A DNA stretch of 60,946 nt from Agrocybe praecox (taxonomy: Eukaryota > Basidiomycota > Agaricomycetes > Agaricales > Agrocybaceae). Shown piece after piece: positions 9,978-21,519 of this stretch (positions are counted from its first letter, which is position 1; each line of letters starts with the position of its first letter). Location of the stretch: contig CAXHKQ010000088.1 in the NCBI GenBank assembly GCA_964017145.1, positions 1-60,946 on the forward strand. Reading direction: 5' to 3'. The notes below the pieces were generated by a model. It was not told the origin of the DNA. It did not search any database and saw only the letters and a list, made by a program, of their open reading frames with translations. The position numbers were made by a program, and so were the translations under genes.

Positions 9978-12199
9978 ATGGTTTCTCAAACTAGACGCAC
10001 CACTGGTTTGGGTTCCCAAAACTCTGTTAACAGTACCAAAACGACAACTCAGGCTACTGGGAAAAAAACAAAGTCTATGTCTGCTTCAAAAGAGAAACAC
10101 AACAACACACCCCAGGCTATACCAGGGGGTAGAAAATCCTCTAATACCACTCCTGGTCTAACTCTGCAGGAAGAAAAGGTTGCATGCGCTCTTGTGGATA
10201 AAAAGAAGAAAAGTCTTCAGGAGGCCAAAAATGCCGCAGACCAGGGTAAGTATATTATTACATCATGATACTTCTCTTGATTGGCTCAATCTGTTCAGCG
10301 AGTCGACAAATCAATGCTTTTATGCGAGAAGAAGACTCAGAATCAGATGGATCTGATGAAAATCGGGATCCTAAGGCCAAGCACAAAGCCACCATAAGCT
10401 CCAAAAGCGAGGATAATGAAGAAGATGAGGCTCCAGGCCCAGCTAAAAAGAAACAAAGAAGTACAACTGCTATCCTCTCTGATGAAGAAAGGGACTTGGC
10501 TGCAGATCTGAATGAGGGAGATGACACTGACCAATACTCCAATCCAGGCTCAAATGAAGGTCAGAACAGTGCCCATGGATCTGATTTTGATAAGAAAGAA
10601 GATGATCCAGAGGACAAAGAGCCCGAAGATGAAACATTATCTTTTGATATCTCAGACAATAATTCATTCATGAATGGTGTACGTTTTTCATTACATTATA
10701 TTGAATATCTAGTGCTCACTCATGCTATATAGATATATACGCAGAAATTTCCTGAGAAGACACGCCAAAGCCGCGCTCGTAAGTCTGGGGACACCACTGC
10801 TGATCGCCCACAATCAGGCAAGGTTCTTGAAGGTGACTTCGACAAGGAAGTCTTGCGTCTCGCAATAGCTGCAAAGGCTTATTTCCGCTAGCAAGCCGCT
10901 CTTGAAGATGCTTACCCACCCAAGGATACTCTTGAACGCTACAAGCAGTCCATGTCTTTAGTCAAGCAGGCTGCTAAAGGCGATTCCTCATACTCCAAGC
11001 CTACATTGACCGCTATTCTGAGAAGACTCACTGACGAGTCTGACAACAAAGACACATTGGAAGCCTTGATGACATATGTGCAGTACTGTTTTTATTTTGA
11101 AATGAAGGACTGACTAAGGTTCTTTTAGGTGTCTTATGGAAGGGGCCATCTAACTAGTTCACTTGCTATCAAGACATCCGAGCACATTTCAAGCTATTAT
11201 AAGATTGGCAGAGAGTTTACGGACCCAAATGACATTCAAAAGAAAGTCAAATGGTTGATCATGGCTGGACGTTTCAAATTTGGCGAGCTCAACATCAGGA
11301 AAAACACTTTTTGCCCTTCACTGCCCTGGGCTGCCCTTGGCTATCCTGGATTGCCCTGGATTGCCCTGACTGCCCTGGACTGACCTGGAATGCCCTGGGA
11401 CGCCCTAGGGCAGTCCAGGGCAGTCAGGGCAAAAAGTGTTTTTCCTGATGAACATTGATGTGAGTATCTCTTTTTTCTTTTACACTTCTTACTGATTTCT
11501 TACATACATCAGAATGAAACACATAATAAGCACCTACCATTTTTCCATCCCATCATAGCTCATGTTATACGTGTGCAGTGGTTCGGAAAAAGCAGAAGTG
11601 ATAAAGGTGCGTATAATGCCATAGTGGCTGCACAGCATATTTTTCCACAGGTCATAATCTTGACTGTCACTTGTGTATGTCTACGCTTTTTCTTTTTCTT
11701 CCTTTTTTATTAATTTTCTTGTCAGATTGAACACTGCTTGAAGTGCTGGGCGACAGGAAGCAAGACCAACATTCACTTTAGCGAAGAGAACTGTAGTGAA
11801 CGGTAGCTGATATGATATACTTTTTATTATTGGCATCTAACGTTTATGATATATAGATATGCTCACCAGGCAAAAGCATACAAAATTCTTCAAGACAAGT
11901 CCCCAAGTTATGCGCAGCACCTTGAAAAAAGCATGTATGCCAAAATTTAGTAAGTGGGAGTAAAATTTCTACGTGAATATCACTAATTTTACTACAGTGC
12001 ACAAACCTCTCATGGCGGCAGAGCTGGTTCCCCTGAAGCAGAGTTTGATAGTGTCGATCTCGACCTTTTGGAAGCGTCTGCAAAATCAGCTCTCGGTGAA
12101 CCTGCTGGCGGTCCTCTTTTCTCATCCACCCCATCCACCATCAATGAAACTGACGCAGATACTACTGGCACTGCATCTGCGGTTGCCATGTCGCTTTAA
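9978..12199 (+). pseudogene. DUF6532-like nuclear-type protein, disrupted
   Basis: The ATG at 9978 follows a gap of about 140 bp after the dioxygenase. The N-terminal ~240 residues are low-complexity, Lys/Ser- and Asp/Glu-rich. A folded C-terminal half contains AYFR, then LEDAYPPKDTLERYKQSM, KTSEHISSYYKIG, HPIIAHVIRVQWFG and IEHCLKCWATG. This resembles the DUF6532-type domain of many transposon-linked basidiomycete proteins (moderate certainty). Introns lie at about 10246-10298, 10679-10744, 11078-11128, 11461-11512 and others. Two lesions are visible: a TAG at 10889-10891 where CAG would restore Gln, and a 158-bp hairpin MITE in the exon coding GELNI. The final exon ends at TAA 12197-12199. 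Role unknown. Confidence 0.55.
11293..11450. mobile_element. 158-bp foldback MITE
   Basis: The ends CATCAGGAAAAACACTTTTT and its reverse complement form a perfect terminal inverted repeat of about 25 bp. The interior is built of near-tandem TGCCCTGGA/TTGCCCTGGA units, so the whole element can fold into a hairpin. It interrupts the DUF6532-like exon; removing it together with one AA (or AACAT) duplication restores the frame GEL-NID into the GTGAGT donor. Related ends occur at 12735-12756, 16249-16264 and 37942-37960. Confidence 0.85.
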
Positions 12200-12780
12200 A
12201 TCTATTATTATTGGTATATAAATGTCAGCCTGTTTCTCAATCTGCTAGTATATGCCCTATTTTAATAAATATTTTCTTTTGAACCCGAGTTTGCATGGAT
12301 TATGAGGATGCCTGATGATACCTGAGCGCTCTATGACCTGTATAACAGATTTAAAGGACCTTGAATATACTCTTGCACTTAATAGGTCTTGGATATTATC
12401 TAGCTCATTTAGGGTTCCCATAGATTCTATGTTTTTCTGTAGTAGGGCCAAGACATTATGCAATTCACTAGGTATACAAAGCCTACAGATTTTTTATTGA
12501 CAAAAATGGATTCCTAGCTATTCCTTGATATTGAATAGACTAGGTAGGTGTCTATCTATTAGGTCCAATATGTAAGGCTAAAAAAATATGATCTCGTACT
12601 TCAACGCATTTTGAATTGCCTTAGTACGCCTTGAGGATATAAATAGTTTTTAGGGTATGGCCCCCAGGCTACTTTAGGCTCCAAGCTGCCTTGACTGCTT
12701 TGACTGCCCCTAGGGCTCCTCAAAGCTCCACTGACCAAAAGTGTTTTTCCTGATGTTTTATCCTTATAGCTACTTGAGTA
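12200..12780. other. Gene-free spacer with a MITE remnant
   Basis: No gene is supported here. At about 12655-12756 a degraded relative of the hairpin MITE is visible, ending AAAAGTGTTTTTCCTGATG and holding GCCTTGACTGC/GACTGCCCCTAGGGC units. The rest is AT-rich without clear structure. Confidence 0.5.
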
Positions 12781-14296
12781 TGTGATTGCTGATAACTGTG
12801 TTTGACGTAACTTGCCTATATTGCTAAGTATCTTTAGTGGATCGACTCAAACTATATAAGTTGCAAGGAGTCCTTTGCACAAGAATGGTATGAATATACA
12901 ACAGAATCCTATTAACCTTAACAACAAGGTCTACACACTAGTCAGAAAGGAATCCTAAGCTTATGAATTTGATTGTCAACAATGAATTATCACTTTGAGT
13001 ATCTCAAGTCAAAAGTAAACTGACTTAGCTATATACCAAGTGTTTCTTTCATTCATAAGTAAATGTTACTTTTATACAATTTTGAACTATAAGAGTACTT
13101 TAAAAGGAACTATAGAACATATGTATCTATATTACAGATGTTAATTCTATATTCAAGCCTAGCTTAAACAAGACACTCACCAGAAGTCTCTTTCCATGTA
13201 TTGTGGATGGTTTTGTTACTGCATAAGGGCTTAAATACAATGATGGACATCATATCCATCATATAAAAGCCCCAGAATACTGTGAATTATGCATTGAAAG
13301 CTATGATTTTGACCAATGTCCAAATATGGAAGTTATTTTCCAATGATATTGGGGCTTATAGAACTCATCATATCCCAAAGAATACCATGAATTATGCATT
13401 GAAAGCTATGATTTTGATCAATGTCCAAATATAGAAGTTATCTCCCAATTGGGATGTTTCCGCTTTTTCACCATATTTTAAGAGATTAAACCTACTATGC
13501 TTGCTATATAAGGTACCTATTATATAAGGTACCTATAGACTCTTGAAGTAGTATAACAGTTTCCAAAGGGACTTTTGATATATAAAAGTATAGCAAAAGT
13601 TCCCTTTTTGAACTTATTTATAAATAGGTCATATTATTCTTGAACATTATCCAGATGCACTTTTGTGCATCTATCCTTTCTCTTTGTATTTATGCATTTT
13701 TAAAGGTCTTATAAATCATTATAAATCACTAGAACCTATATCCACCATTTTCTTTGTGGCAAAAAAGGGCCCAAAACATAAGAAATCAGACAATGTAGCC
13801 TTTTAGGCAATAAATCATGAGATATTCCAAACACACATTTGATAAGATAAGATAAGATAAGATAAAAAGAATATAAACATAAACATAAGATAAACATAAG
13901 ATAAGATAAGATAAAATAAGATAAAATAACTACTATCTAGATTAAATTCATGAGCATAGCCACAACTAGATTAGATATAAGAGCACAGCCACAATTTAGA
14001 TAAGATATTAAAAGCATAGCCACAGTAAGGTAAAACATTACAGTATAGCTACACATCAGATTAGATATAGTGACATTGTCACACTTTTTCTAAAAATGTT
14101 TTTGAATCTTTATTTAGAAGAGTAGAAATGTTTTATATTGTAAAATGTTTTAAAAGATGCAAAAATGTTTCAAAGTGCAAAAACATTTTTAAAGGACAAA
14201 AATGTTTCTATAAAAACATTCTAAAGGGCCTATTAGGTTGTTTTTTTACCAAAAATTAATTGACCTAATAGGTCCCTACTGTGGTTCACTAAAGTG
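12781..14296 (-). mobile_element. Internal transposon arm ending in CACTTTAGTG
   Basis: The element terminates at 14287-14296 (CACTTTAGTG on the minus strand), a one-base variant of the terminus at 2162 and 57400. Segments at about 13420-13830 match blocks of the window-edge arms in the left-arm orientation. The segment at about 12795-12880 matches 60440-60530 in direct orientation. A ~105-bp tandem duplication (13275-13340 and 13380-13445) and a GATAA tract (13838-13930) are present. It is non-coding. It looks like a shorter, older relative of the arms flanking the window. Confidence 0.65.
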
Positions 14297-14885
14297 ATGT
14301 CAGAGTTAAAAATGGAATTCCTTTTTATTAAAAAGTTCTTGTGCGTACCAATTAAGCCTATGAGCCTCCCAATGGTTCACTGTAAACCCGCCTGTCTGTT
14401 CGTCACGGAAAGATACACCAGTACTGTAACCTTCGCAGAACAACAGGGCAATGATAAGAATGGAAAGGTACGATGCGCGGCAAAAATCTCCAAGCTGAAC
14501 ATTAGAAAGGAATGTCGACTTATGAAGATAAGTTGACATCATTCCTGTTACTGCTAGGACTGTGCACGCTGCTTGAACGATTCTCAATGGCAAAACTGTG
14601 TCCTCGGTACTTTTCAACATAAAAGAACTCCGTTAGCGAATTGGTCTCCCTTGTATCGCTCCAGCACTGCACAGAACCCAAGGTAAAGTATTTACTCGGA
14701 GGATATATTAGCGCCCACAGTACACAAATAATCAACGACCAAGGCGACCTGGGCCGCTGACAGGAAAACCAAAATGCTTCTAGACCGATTGTGGATTAAC
14801 CGAGTGCACAAAGTTTTACTGTGGCTCAAAACTAGGAATACATGCGGAAGTATATGCAGCGCAAGGTGAAGTAGTCAGTGATATC
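14297..14885. other. Unassigned spacer before the Plavaka relic
   Basis: A minus-strand open frame at 14620-14306 (about 104 residues with hydrophobic stretches, ending FNKKEFHF) is the only notable frame. I cannot connect it to a family, and it abuts the transposon end. I see no other structure. Confidence 0.3.
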
Positions 14886-16061
14886 AAAGGGGAATCAGAT
14901 GTCGCAAGCATGTCAAATGAAGGAGTTGCTGTTGTTACTGCCCTTCTCGACTTCATCTATATTGCACAATATCAATCCCATAACAAAGCTACTCTAGGCT
15001 ATCTTCAAGATGCCCTTGATTGCTTTCACAAACATAGAGGCTATTTTATCAAAACTGGCATACATTCAGATTTTAACATACCAAAATTCCACTCCCTTCT
15101 TCATTATAAAGAATCCATCCTGCTCTTTGGATCTACAGACAATTACAACACAGAAATGTTTGAGTGACTACATATTGACTTTGCTAAGAATGGTTGGCAG
15201 GCATCCAATCAACGAGACGAGTTCCCACAAATGACTTGGTGGCTATCCAGACAGGAAAAAATTGACATTTTTGATGTATATACAGAAGCTCTCATTTCTA
15301 AATCAAAAAAAATTGTGGCCGAGAAAGGCACCATTCCAAAAATCTCAATTGCAAAAAAACCAGATTTCCTAAATCACCCAATATCAGTCATTCAAGAAAA
15401 ACATAATGCACCCAATTTCACCCATTATCTCAAAGTCTTTCTCAATAACCTTACATCTAAAAGGATGACAATACCAAATTTAGAAAATTATCAACTTCCC
15501 TTCACCACTGTCAACACATACAACATGTTTCACTTTCACCCAATTGATGTTGAAGACATGGACAGCACTGAGGAGAAAGATATAGTCAAGGCAATTCCTT
15601 CCTCAGGGTCAATACCCAATGGATGTTTTGATTCCATCATTGTGGTTACAAAAGACACCGCTGAGACAACCAGTCTTATTGGCACCAGAACAGGACATGT
15701 GCGAGTAATTTTCACTCTACCACAAATTCTGTCAACTTTTATTGGTCCACAACCTGCACCAAAATATTGGCCAAAAGTACCACTTGCATTTGTGGAATGG
15801 TATACTGCTTTTACTTCTGCTGCTGAACCACGACATGGAATGATGTACCGCATCAAAAAATGTCCTCCAACCAAGTCAAATCACATTCAAGGTGGAGTTA
15901 TTCCATTGGAAAATATACGTCAAAGCTGCATGTTATTTCCAAAATTTGATAATGAAGCCTCAGTTCCTTTGTCATGGACGTCAACTACTGTGCTCAATCT
16001 GTGCAACACTTTTTTTATTTGTAATTGGCTCAGTAAATATAGCTACCAAACCATATACTAG
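14886..16061 (+). pseudogene. Plavaka-type transposase, C-terminal relic
   Basis: This is the C-terminal ~390 residues of a transposase homologous to the intact copy at 41384-38208. Shared blocks include ALLDF.Y.AQYQSH, TLGYLQDALDCF, NIPKFHSLLHY, FGSTDNYNTE, IDFAKNGW.ASN and QSCMLFPKFD. A TGA at 15165-15167 replaces a residue in the EHFHIDF block, and about the first 600 residues, including the zinc finger and most of the catalytic domain, are gone. The sequence clearly diverges from the intact copy, so it comes from an older, separate element. Confidence 0.88.
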
Positions 16062-16472
16062 TAAATACCGTTTAATATAACACTCAGAAAAAAATATAAA
16101 GATGGCTTCTGGAATCATGGAAAGAGCCTAAAAGACAGTCTGGTAATCAGAGATATGAGAAATTCCCCAAAGATTCCCAAAGACCCAGAAAGATACAAAA
16201 AGAGTCATCAAGATTGGATCAGTCCATTAATTCCCTCACATGCCTTCAGATCAAAATGTGTTTTCCTGATGCTCTATTACATGCCAGCCAATCTGAGGAT
16301 GAGTGCACTTGAAAAATTAGTGCACCACCAGAGGAAATAGAAGGATTGATTACCCAATTAAATTCCATGTCACTCAGCGATCCCAAATATGGACCCACTT
16401 ATTATAAAGTCATGCAGTTAGATAAATTGGGCATAGAAGGACAGTGGATTATGAGGAAGCCAATGACCGATG
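16062..16472 (+). pseudogene. Gag fragment of an older retroelement, insertion site of the chromovirus
   Basis: From about 16330 the plus strand reads EEIEGLITQLNSMSLSDPKY and on to LRKP-like sequence, resembling a basidiomycete Ty3/gypsy gag segment. The frame is interrupted at 16472/16473 by the chromovirus LTR. A hairpin-MITE-type end (ATGTGTTTTCCTGATG) lies at 16249-16264. The stretch 16062-16320 shows no gene. Confidence 0.45.
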
Positions 16473-16871
16473 TGTAAGGCGTCTCGAGTGGAGTACTTCG
16501 ACGGGTGATGAATTGAATCCATATCTATACCTTTATTTACTTTTATTTACTTATGCCTTCCCTTCGGAGTTTCCTAACTATTAATACTCCGCTTACTATA
16601 TTAAGTAGTGTACGTAACCTCGGGAAGGATCGGTACTTACTATTTTCTTATTCATATTCATTCTATTACTTGAAGATCGAGCGTTGTACTACCAACGGCT
16701 CTCTTTCTAAGAATATTAGTGAACACGATAAGGAATCAGACTTGGAAACTAAGTCTGTAAGAATAGTTCAACTCGAAACGAAGTTCAACTATTCTAGATT
16801 CCTAATGTGCTACCTAATCCTACGACTACGCTCGCTGAGGTACTCGTGGAGTTCCGTACCAGTGTATTACA
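16473..16871 (+). repeat. 5' LTR of the chromovirus
   Basis: This is the 399-bp direct repeat partner of 28439-28837, preceded by the target duplication CGATG. It lacks the GA/CT-rich tract seen in the other LTR family of this window. Confidence 0.95.
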
Positions 16872-16872
16872 T

Positions 16873-16888
16873 TGGTGGACACTGTGGG
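16873..16888 (+). promoter_or_regulatory. Candidate primer-binding site
   Basis: TGGTGGACACTGTGGG begins two bases after the 5' LTR and starts with TGG, complementary to the tRNA CCA tail. The cognate tRNA was not identified, so this rests on position and the leading TGG only. Confidence 0.4.
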
Positions 16889-16918
16889 AAATACCACATC
16901 TCAGCCGGCGTGAACTGA

Positions 16919-19900
16919 ATATCTTTAGAACAGTCAGAAATCCCTTATCAACACCTATCTGTCAAACTGGATTCGAACGAGAAGAATCTTCCGAAACCTC
17001 GCAAATCCAGCTTACATCAACCCACGGCTGCCTCTTTATCGAGGTCTCGATCAGCGTCTCCCGATAAGCCTACCACACCAAATAACAATGTTCCTCCAGG
17101 AACGTTAACGACGGTTAAGCCTCGATCTATTCCAATTTTTTCGTCAGCACCCGTGTTCGGACGAGGTCGAGGGGGAACGAATCCAAGGAATAGCAGGGGA
17201 AGGGGTAACGGAATAAAGAAGTTGCTGAGTTCGGTCACCCCTACCGTAGAATCGAGCGCGGTACAAGTCGAAGGGTCCATGTCAACTACCCATTCAGGAT
17301 CGCCAGTCGCACCGAGGTTCATTAGAGAAGGAATGGGAGAAGGTTTTTCTTTTTCGCCCATGGCCAAATTATACAGGGAATACGCTATGGAAGGAGAGAC
17401 AGGACTATCCACTCAAGCTAGGGCGATGTGGTTGGCCACTCATCCGAATTTAAGACCAGAAGATGTAGTTGATTCCATAGACTATAATAACGATCTATCT
17501 TCAAGATACCGTCTCGAATCTAAATTACTCGCTAAAGCCCAATCCACGACCACTGAACTGCAGATTTTCATAGCTCAAATGGTTGCGCTTATCCCCGAGC
17601 GCAGGGCAGAAACGCAATTTGTAGTGGATCCCGAGGAAGTCGTGGAACGAAACCTAACGGGATCGGAATCGTTAGCCCAACTGCAAGCTGCTTGGACCAT
17701 CTTGACGAAAAGAATGGAAGCTGCTCAGCGTTTCATTCAGAAATACCAAGAGGAGTATCAAACAGGAGACGTACCCTCGTCACCCGTTTCGACCACGGTG
17801 TCATTGCAGCAGGGACTTGCGAGAGAGGATCCTGAAAATCGTTTACGATACATACACGCGAATTTCCCTCGCCACAAGAGTAAACTTTCAGCCCTTCAAG
17901 TAGAGGTTCTACAGAAAGGAGGAAGATGGCAGGACGCGCTTTCGTTACCCGATTGGATGAAAGAAGAAACTCGATCCTCTTCGGATAGGATCGAGGATGA
18001 CGAGCGACCACCGACCCCGGAGATGGACGAAACTCTACCAGAAGAGGGTGAATGGGGCTCGCAAAAGAAAACAAGGAGGAAAAATAGAGTATCATTCCAT
18101 ACCGCAAATCAATCAGAAGAGGAGGATGCCTCTGACCCTCTGATGGGAGGGGGCACCCCGTTTAAGGGGAATAAGAACTTCTTCCTTAATGATGAGCAAA
18201 GTCGAAATGTAGAGGAACATCATCCTTACCGGACTCCTTTCCCTACGATGGTTGGAAGAGAAGGAGAGGCGCAAGTCCCTAACGTGATTTTCGGGTTGGC
18301 CACTCCTGCCGCCGTACCGATGATGAAAGAGAAAACATCGGACAAGCCGGGTCCTCTCACACAAGGCTGGACGTCCTATCAGTTTCGTAGTTCAGGAGCG
18401 GCCGACGTTGAAAGCGATTGGAGAACACGTACCGGTCCCAGACCTTCCAACTGGATGGCTCCGAGTCCTGCTCTCCCAGGTTCGAACTTGAAGAGTTCAG
18501 ACAACTATGACCAAACCTTAGCACACGTCACCACCGAGACCACAACGTCTTCGAAAAGTAGCAGTCTCTCGCATCCCACGCCGACGCAACCTGTAAATCA
18601 CCCTCCCGGACGAGGAAGCGGTGGAAATGGGGGCGGTGGTGATGGTGGGGGTAATGGAGGGCCCAGCGGAGGGCCCAATGATTGGCCCACAGGCCCAGCA
18701 CCAGCATGGCCGCCAACAGCGCCTCAAAGTGGGGGTGGTTTTCCCCCTGGAGGAGGTGGAGGCGGTGGTGGTGGTGGTGGCGGTGGAGGCGGTGGAGGAA
18801 ATCCCCCTGCTTACCCTATCAATCCAATAGGTCCCCCAGCACCGTATGGGAATTTCGTACCGACGATTAAAGCGGAGCTAAAACAAGATCAGCTACCAAG
18901 TTGGGACGGAAATCACGACACGGCCGTTGACTATTTTTGGAAAATTCAGAACTTAGCGGCGCTGGGAGGACATATACCACAGGCATTGGGTTACTGGTTG
19001 TGGAATAATCTAAAAGAAGGTTCGACCGTTCAGATCTGGTTTGCTATGTTAGCTCCAAATCAACAAGCATACATGAGAAGTCACTATCTCTCTTACCTGA
19101 GGGGGATTAAAGAAGGGTACCTCAGGAGAGTTTGGCAATTGAAGATGAACAAAGTCTACGAAAGTCAAACGTTTAGACAGACGGGCCACGAGCAGGAAAC
19201 GCCCTCTCACTTTATAGTAAGACGGGTGATGTACACGCGCATGCTAGTGCGTAGCGATCACGGAGGGCCGCTGGAGGTCTTCCTCATTATGCAAAGAGCT
19301 CCGATATCTTGGGGGCCGGTCATCAATATTGATAGCATTTCTAATATAAGTGAACTATACGCTAAGGTGACGGAGCACGAAAAAGCGTTGGTTTATAGCT
19401 CCAAATTAGAACATTCTCATCTTCTTACTTCTGAGAATCTTGTTTACAATTTGAAACGGCTAGGCCTTACCATCCCAGCACAAGGATACCCGGATCGAGG
19501 TCAGAGGAGACCGGAGATTCCAAAGCGTAACGCTCACCTTGGGGAGACTGGAGAAGAAGTTCGGCCAGCGGCTGCTGAGGAAGCAAGTGTAAGCGATGGG
19601 CCGGAAGATGTAGGTCTCAAGGAAGTTTATCAAGTATTAAAGCAGAGACAGAGACCACCCCCGAAAGGTGGATATCCCTTTCCCAAAAATGACCACGTCA
19701 CTACTAAAATGGGAAGAGCGCCGCCATCACCCTGCAAAGTTTGCGGAAGTGCAAACCATTGGGATAAGGAATGTCCTGATTGGCACACGTACCTGGAGAA
19801 ACAGAAGCGCTCAGGGCATTTAGCGAGCGGAGCATTCGCGGATGATCGTGAAGAATTATATTCAAGCGCGTATTCTACCCTCTTGAACGCGAAGCTACAA

Positions 19901-20651
19901 GAATTGAATGATTCCTCGGCGTCAGACCACTCTCCTCCCCCGGGTTTTGAGGAGGCGGCACGAACAGCGTTGAAGGTAGCCACCGCCTTCACTGCTGGAG
20001 TGTGTAAGTCCTCGGTTAGAACCGAAAAAGGAGCTGATGGAGGAGGGAGGAGAACAACGATGGACGAGGAAGAAGACGACGATGCTTGGATGAATCGTAC
20101 CGTAAATCCTAGCGACTGCAGTAGTGTGGTAGAGAAGATAGAGGTGACGGGAATTTACGAAGGAATAGGAGAAGAGGCGAAGAAAACCGCGCATGCTGCC
20201 CAGGAATCGGCTCCTAAAGAGGCCCACTGGATAAGTTCAGAACCGGTACACCGGGCTCCTCCGACGAACAAATTAGCTACAAGCGGAGTAGTAAGAATCC
20301 CTAAAGCCCGTAACAAGGAAGGAGGACTATCGTCGATGGGTATATCTGTGCTAGCAATGAAAGGGAAATTAGCGTCTCTGTGGAACGAAGATATAGACTT
20401 ACGGTTGGACTCCTGCGCAGATGTGACATTAATCTCCCAAGAAACCTTCGACAAATTGCTTGATAAACCCCGTATTATGCTAGGACAGCGCATGAAATTG
20501 TGGCAATTAACTGACAAGGAAAACGAGATTAAAGGTTATGTTTGCTTACCGGTGTTTGTGGATTCTTGTGAAGGGCAAACCCTAGAATTGGAAGCCGAAG
20601 CGTATATCGTGCCTGGAATGACGGTGCCCATCCTGCTGGGAGAAGATTTCC
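16919..20651 (+). CDS. Chromovirus Gag-protease polyprotein (5' part)
   Basis: The frame is open from 16919; the first in-frame ATG is at 17279, so the true start is uncertain. The order is an Arg/Ser-rich and RGRGG N-terminus, a helical region, an acidic/Pro-rich linker with a long poly-Gly tract (18621-18800), and a gag capsid-like domain (QLPSWDGNHDTAVDYFWKIQ). The nucleocapsid knuckle CKVCGSANHWDKEC follows, then the protease: LRLDSCADVTLIS carries the catalytic Asp with Cys in place of the usual Gly, and VPILLGEDF is the flap-end motif. The native frame stops at GATTTCC (20645-20651), where a transposon sits; the downstream half resumes at 21520 with the duplicated GATTTCC. Confidence 0.85.
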
Positions 20652-21519
20652 CACTTAATACTGTCAGATGTATGCATACGTCTTTGGTAGTTGCCAGTTT
20701 AAGGTGATGCATCCACAGCGGTAGTTACCCAACTTCCCAATATGATGTATCAGAGTGACCAACAGTGACTACAGAGGTGTAGTCATGTGAGAAGCATGTG
20801 ATATACATGTGATATGCATGTGATCCACATGTGATCCACATGTCATGTGATATACATGTGATCCATATGTCATGTGATATGTCATGTGATGCACAGCCAC
20901 CAAAGCTATTTTTATTAAAGCGTTCTAAAAATAAACCTGTTTGATCCATCATATTCGCAATATGTTCTAAAAATATATTAATATTCTAAATTTAGATGTT
21001 ATTCTAAAAATAGAATGGTTTCTTTTGACAAATCTGAACATATTCTAAAAATAGACTATAGTTATAAATAGATCAGATCTAAAAATAGATTTATCTTATC
21101 CTATCTTATCTCATTCCCATCTATCATCTATCAAGGAGACTTTATCTCAAAATCTCAAAGTCCAAAGTCCTCTTGCCTTATTGGGTTGTTTGGTTGTGAC
21201 ATCACTCAAAAGCCTTATTTGTTTTGTTTCCTGCCTGCTCCTGCCTGCTGACATCATTATTTATTATTTGTTTGTATTTGAGGCCATATAAACATATGAG
21301 TGGAGCCCAAACATGTAAATAGAGGCAAGCAAAAAGTCATGTGTATGGACTTTGATGCCATCAATAACAGACACATGACTATAGTCACATATAGTCACAG
21401 ACAGCCAGTCGGATGGCTTGATACATGAAATTGGGGAGTTGGGTAGTTACCGCTGTGGATGCATCACCTTAAACTGGCAACTACCCATGGTTCATACAGA
21501 TATTTGACAGTACAGGCTG
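20652..21519. mobile_element. 868-bp non-autonomous DNA transposon with 7-bp TSD
   Basis: It is flanked by GATTTCC at 20645-20651 and 21520-21526. The ends are imperfect inverted repeats containing TACTGTCARAT near the edge and a strongly conserved inner block GGTAGTTGCCAGTTTAAGG continuing through GATGCATCCACAG. The interior is non-coding: CATGTGAT units (20785-20890), TTCTAAAAATA units (20925-21085) and TTATC pentamers. Deleting the element and one TSD copy joins GEDF to QQNYE in frame, which fixes the boundaries. A second family member is at 35676-36494. Confidence 0.88.
20785..20892. repeat. CATGTGAT short tandem repeats
   Basis: Around ten CATGTGAT/ATCACATG-type units with small spacers lie near the left end of the 868-bp transposon. 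Such subterminal repeats often serve as transposase binding sites in DNA transposons; that role is inferred. Confidence 0.6.

Noticed and set aside
14306..14735. Minus-strand frames with hydrophobic stretches as a membrane protein gene.
   Set aside because: No family resemblance, no convincing splice partners, and the frames abut a transposon end.
16553..16918. A 121-codon frame that recurs at 28519-28869.
   Set aside because: It lies entirely within the LTRs and is duplicated because the LTRs are identical; no coding evidence.
18518..18870. Multiple frames over the poly-Gly region.
   Set aside because: They are shadows of the GGN-repeat of the gag frame.
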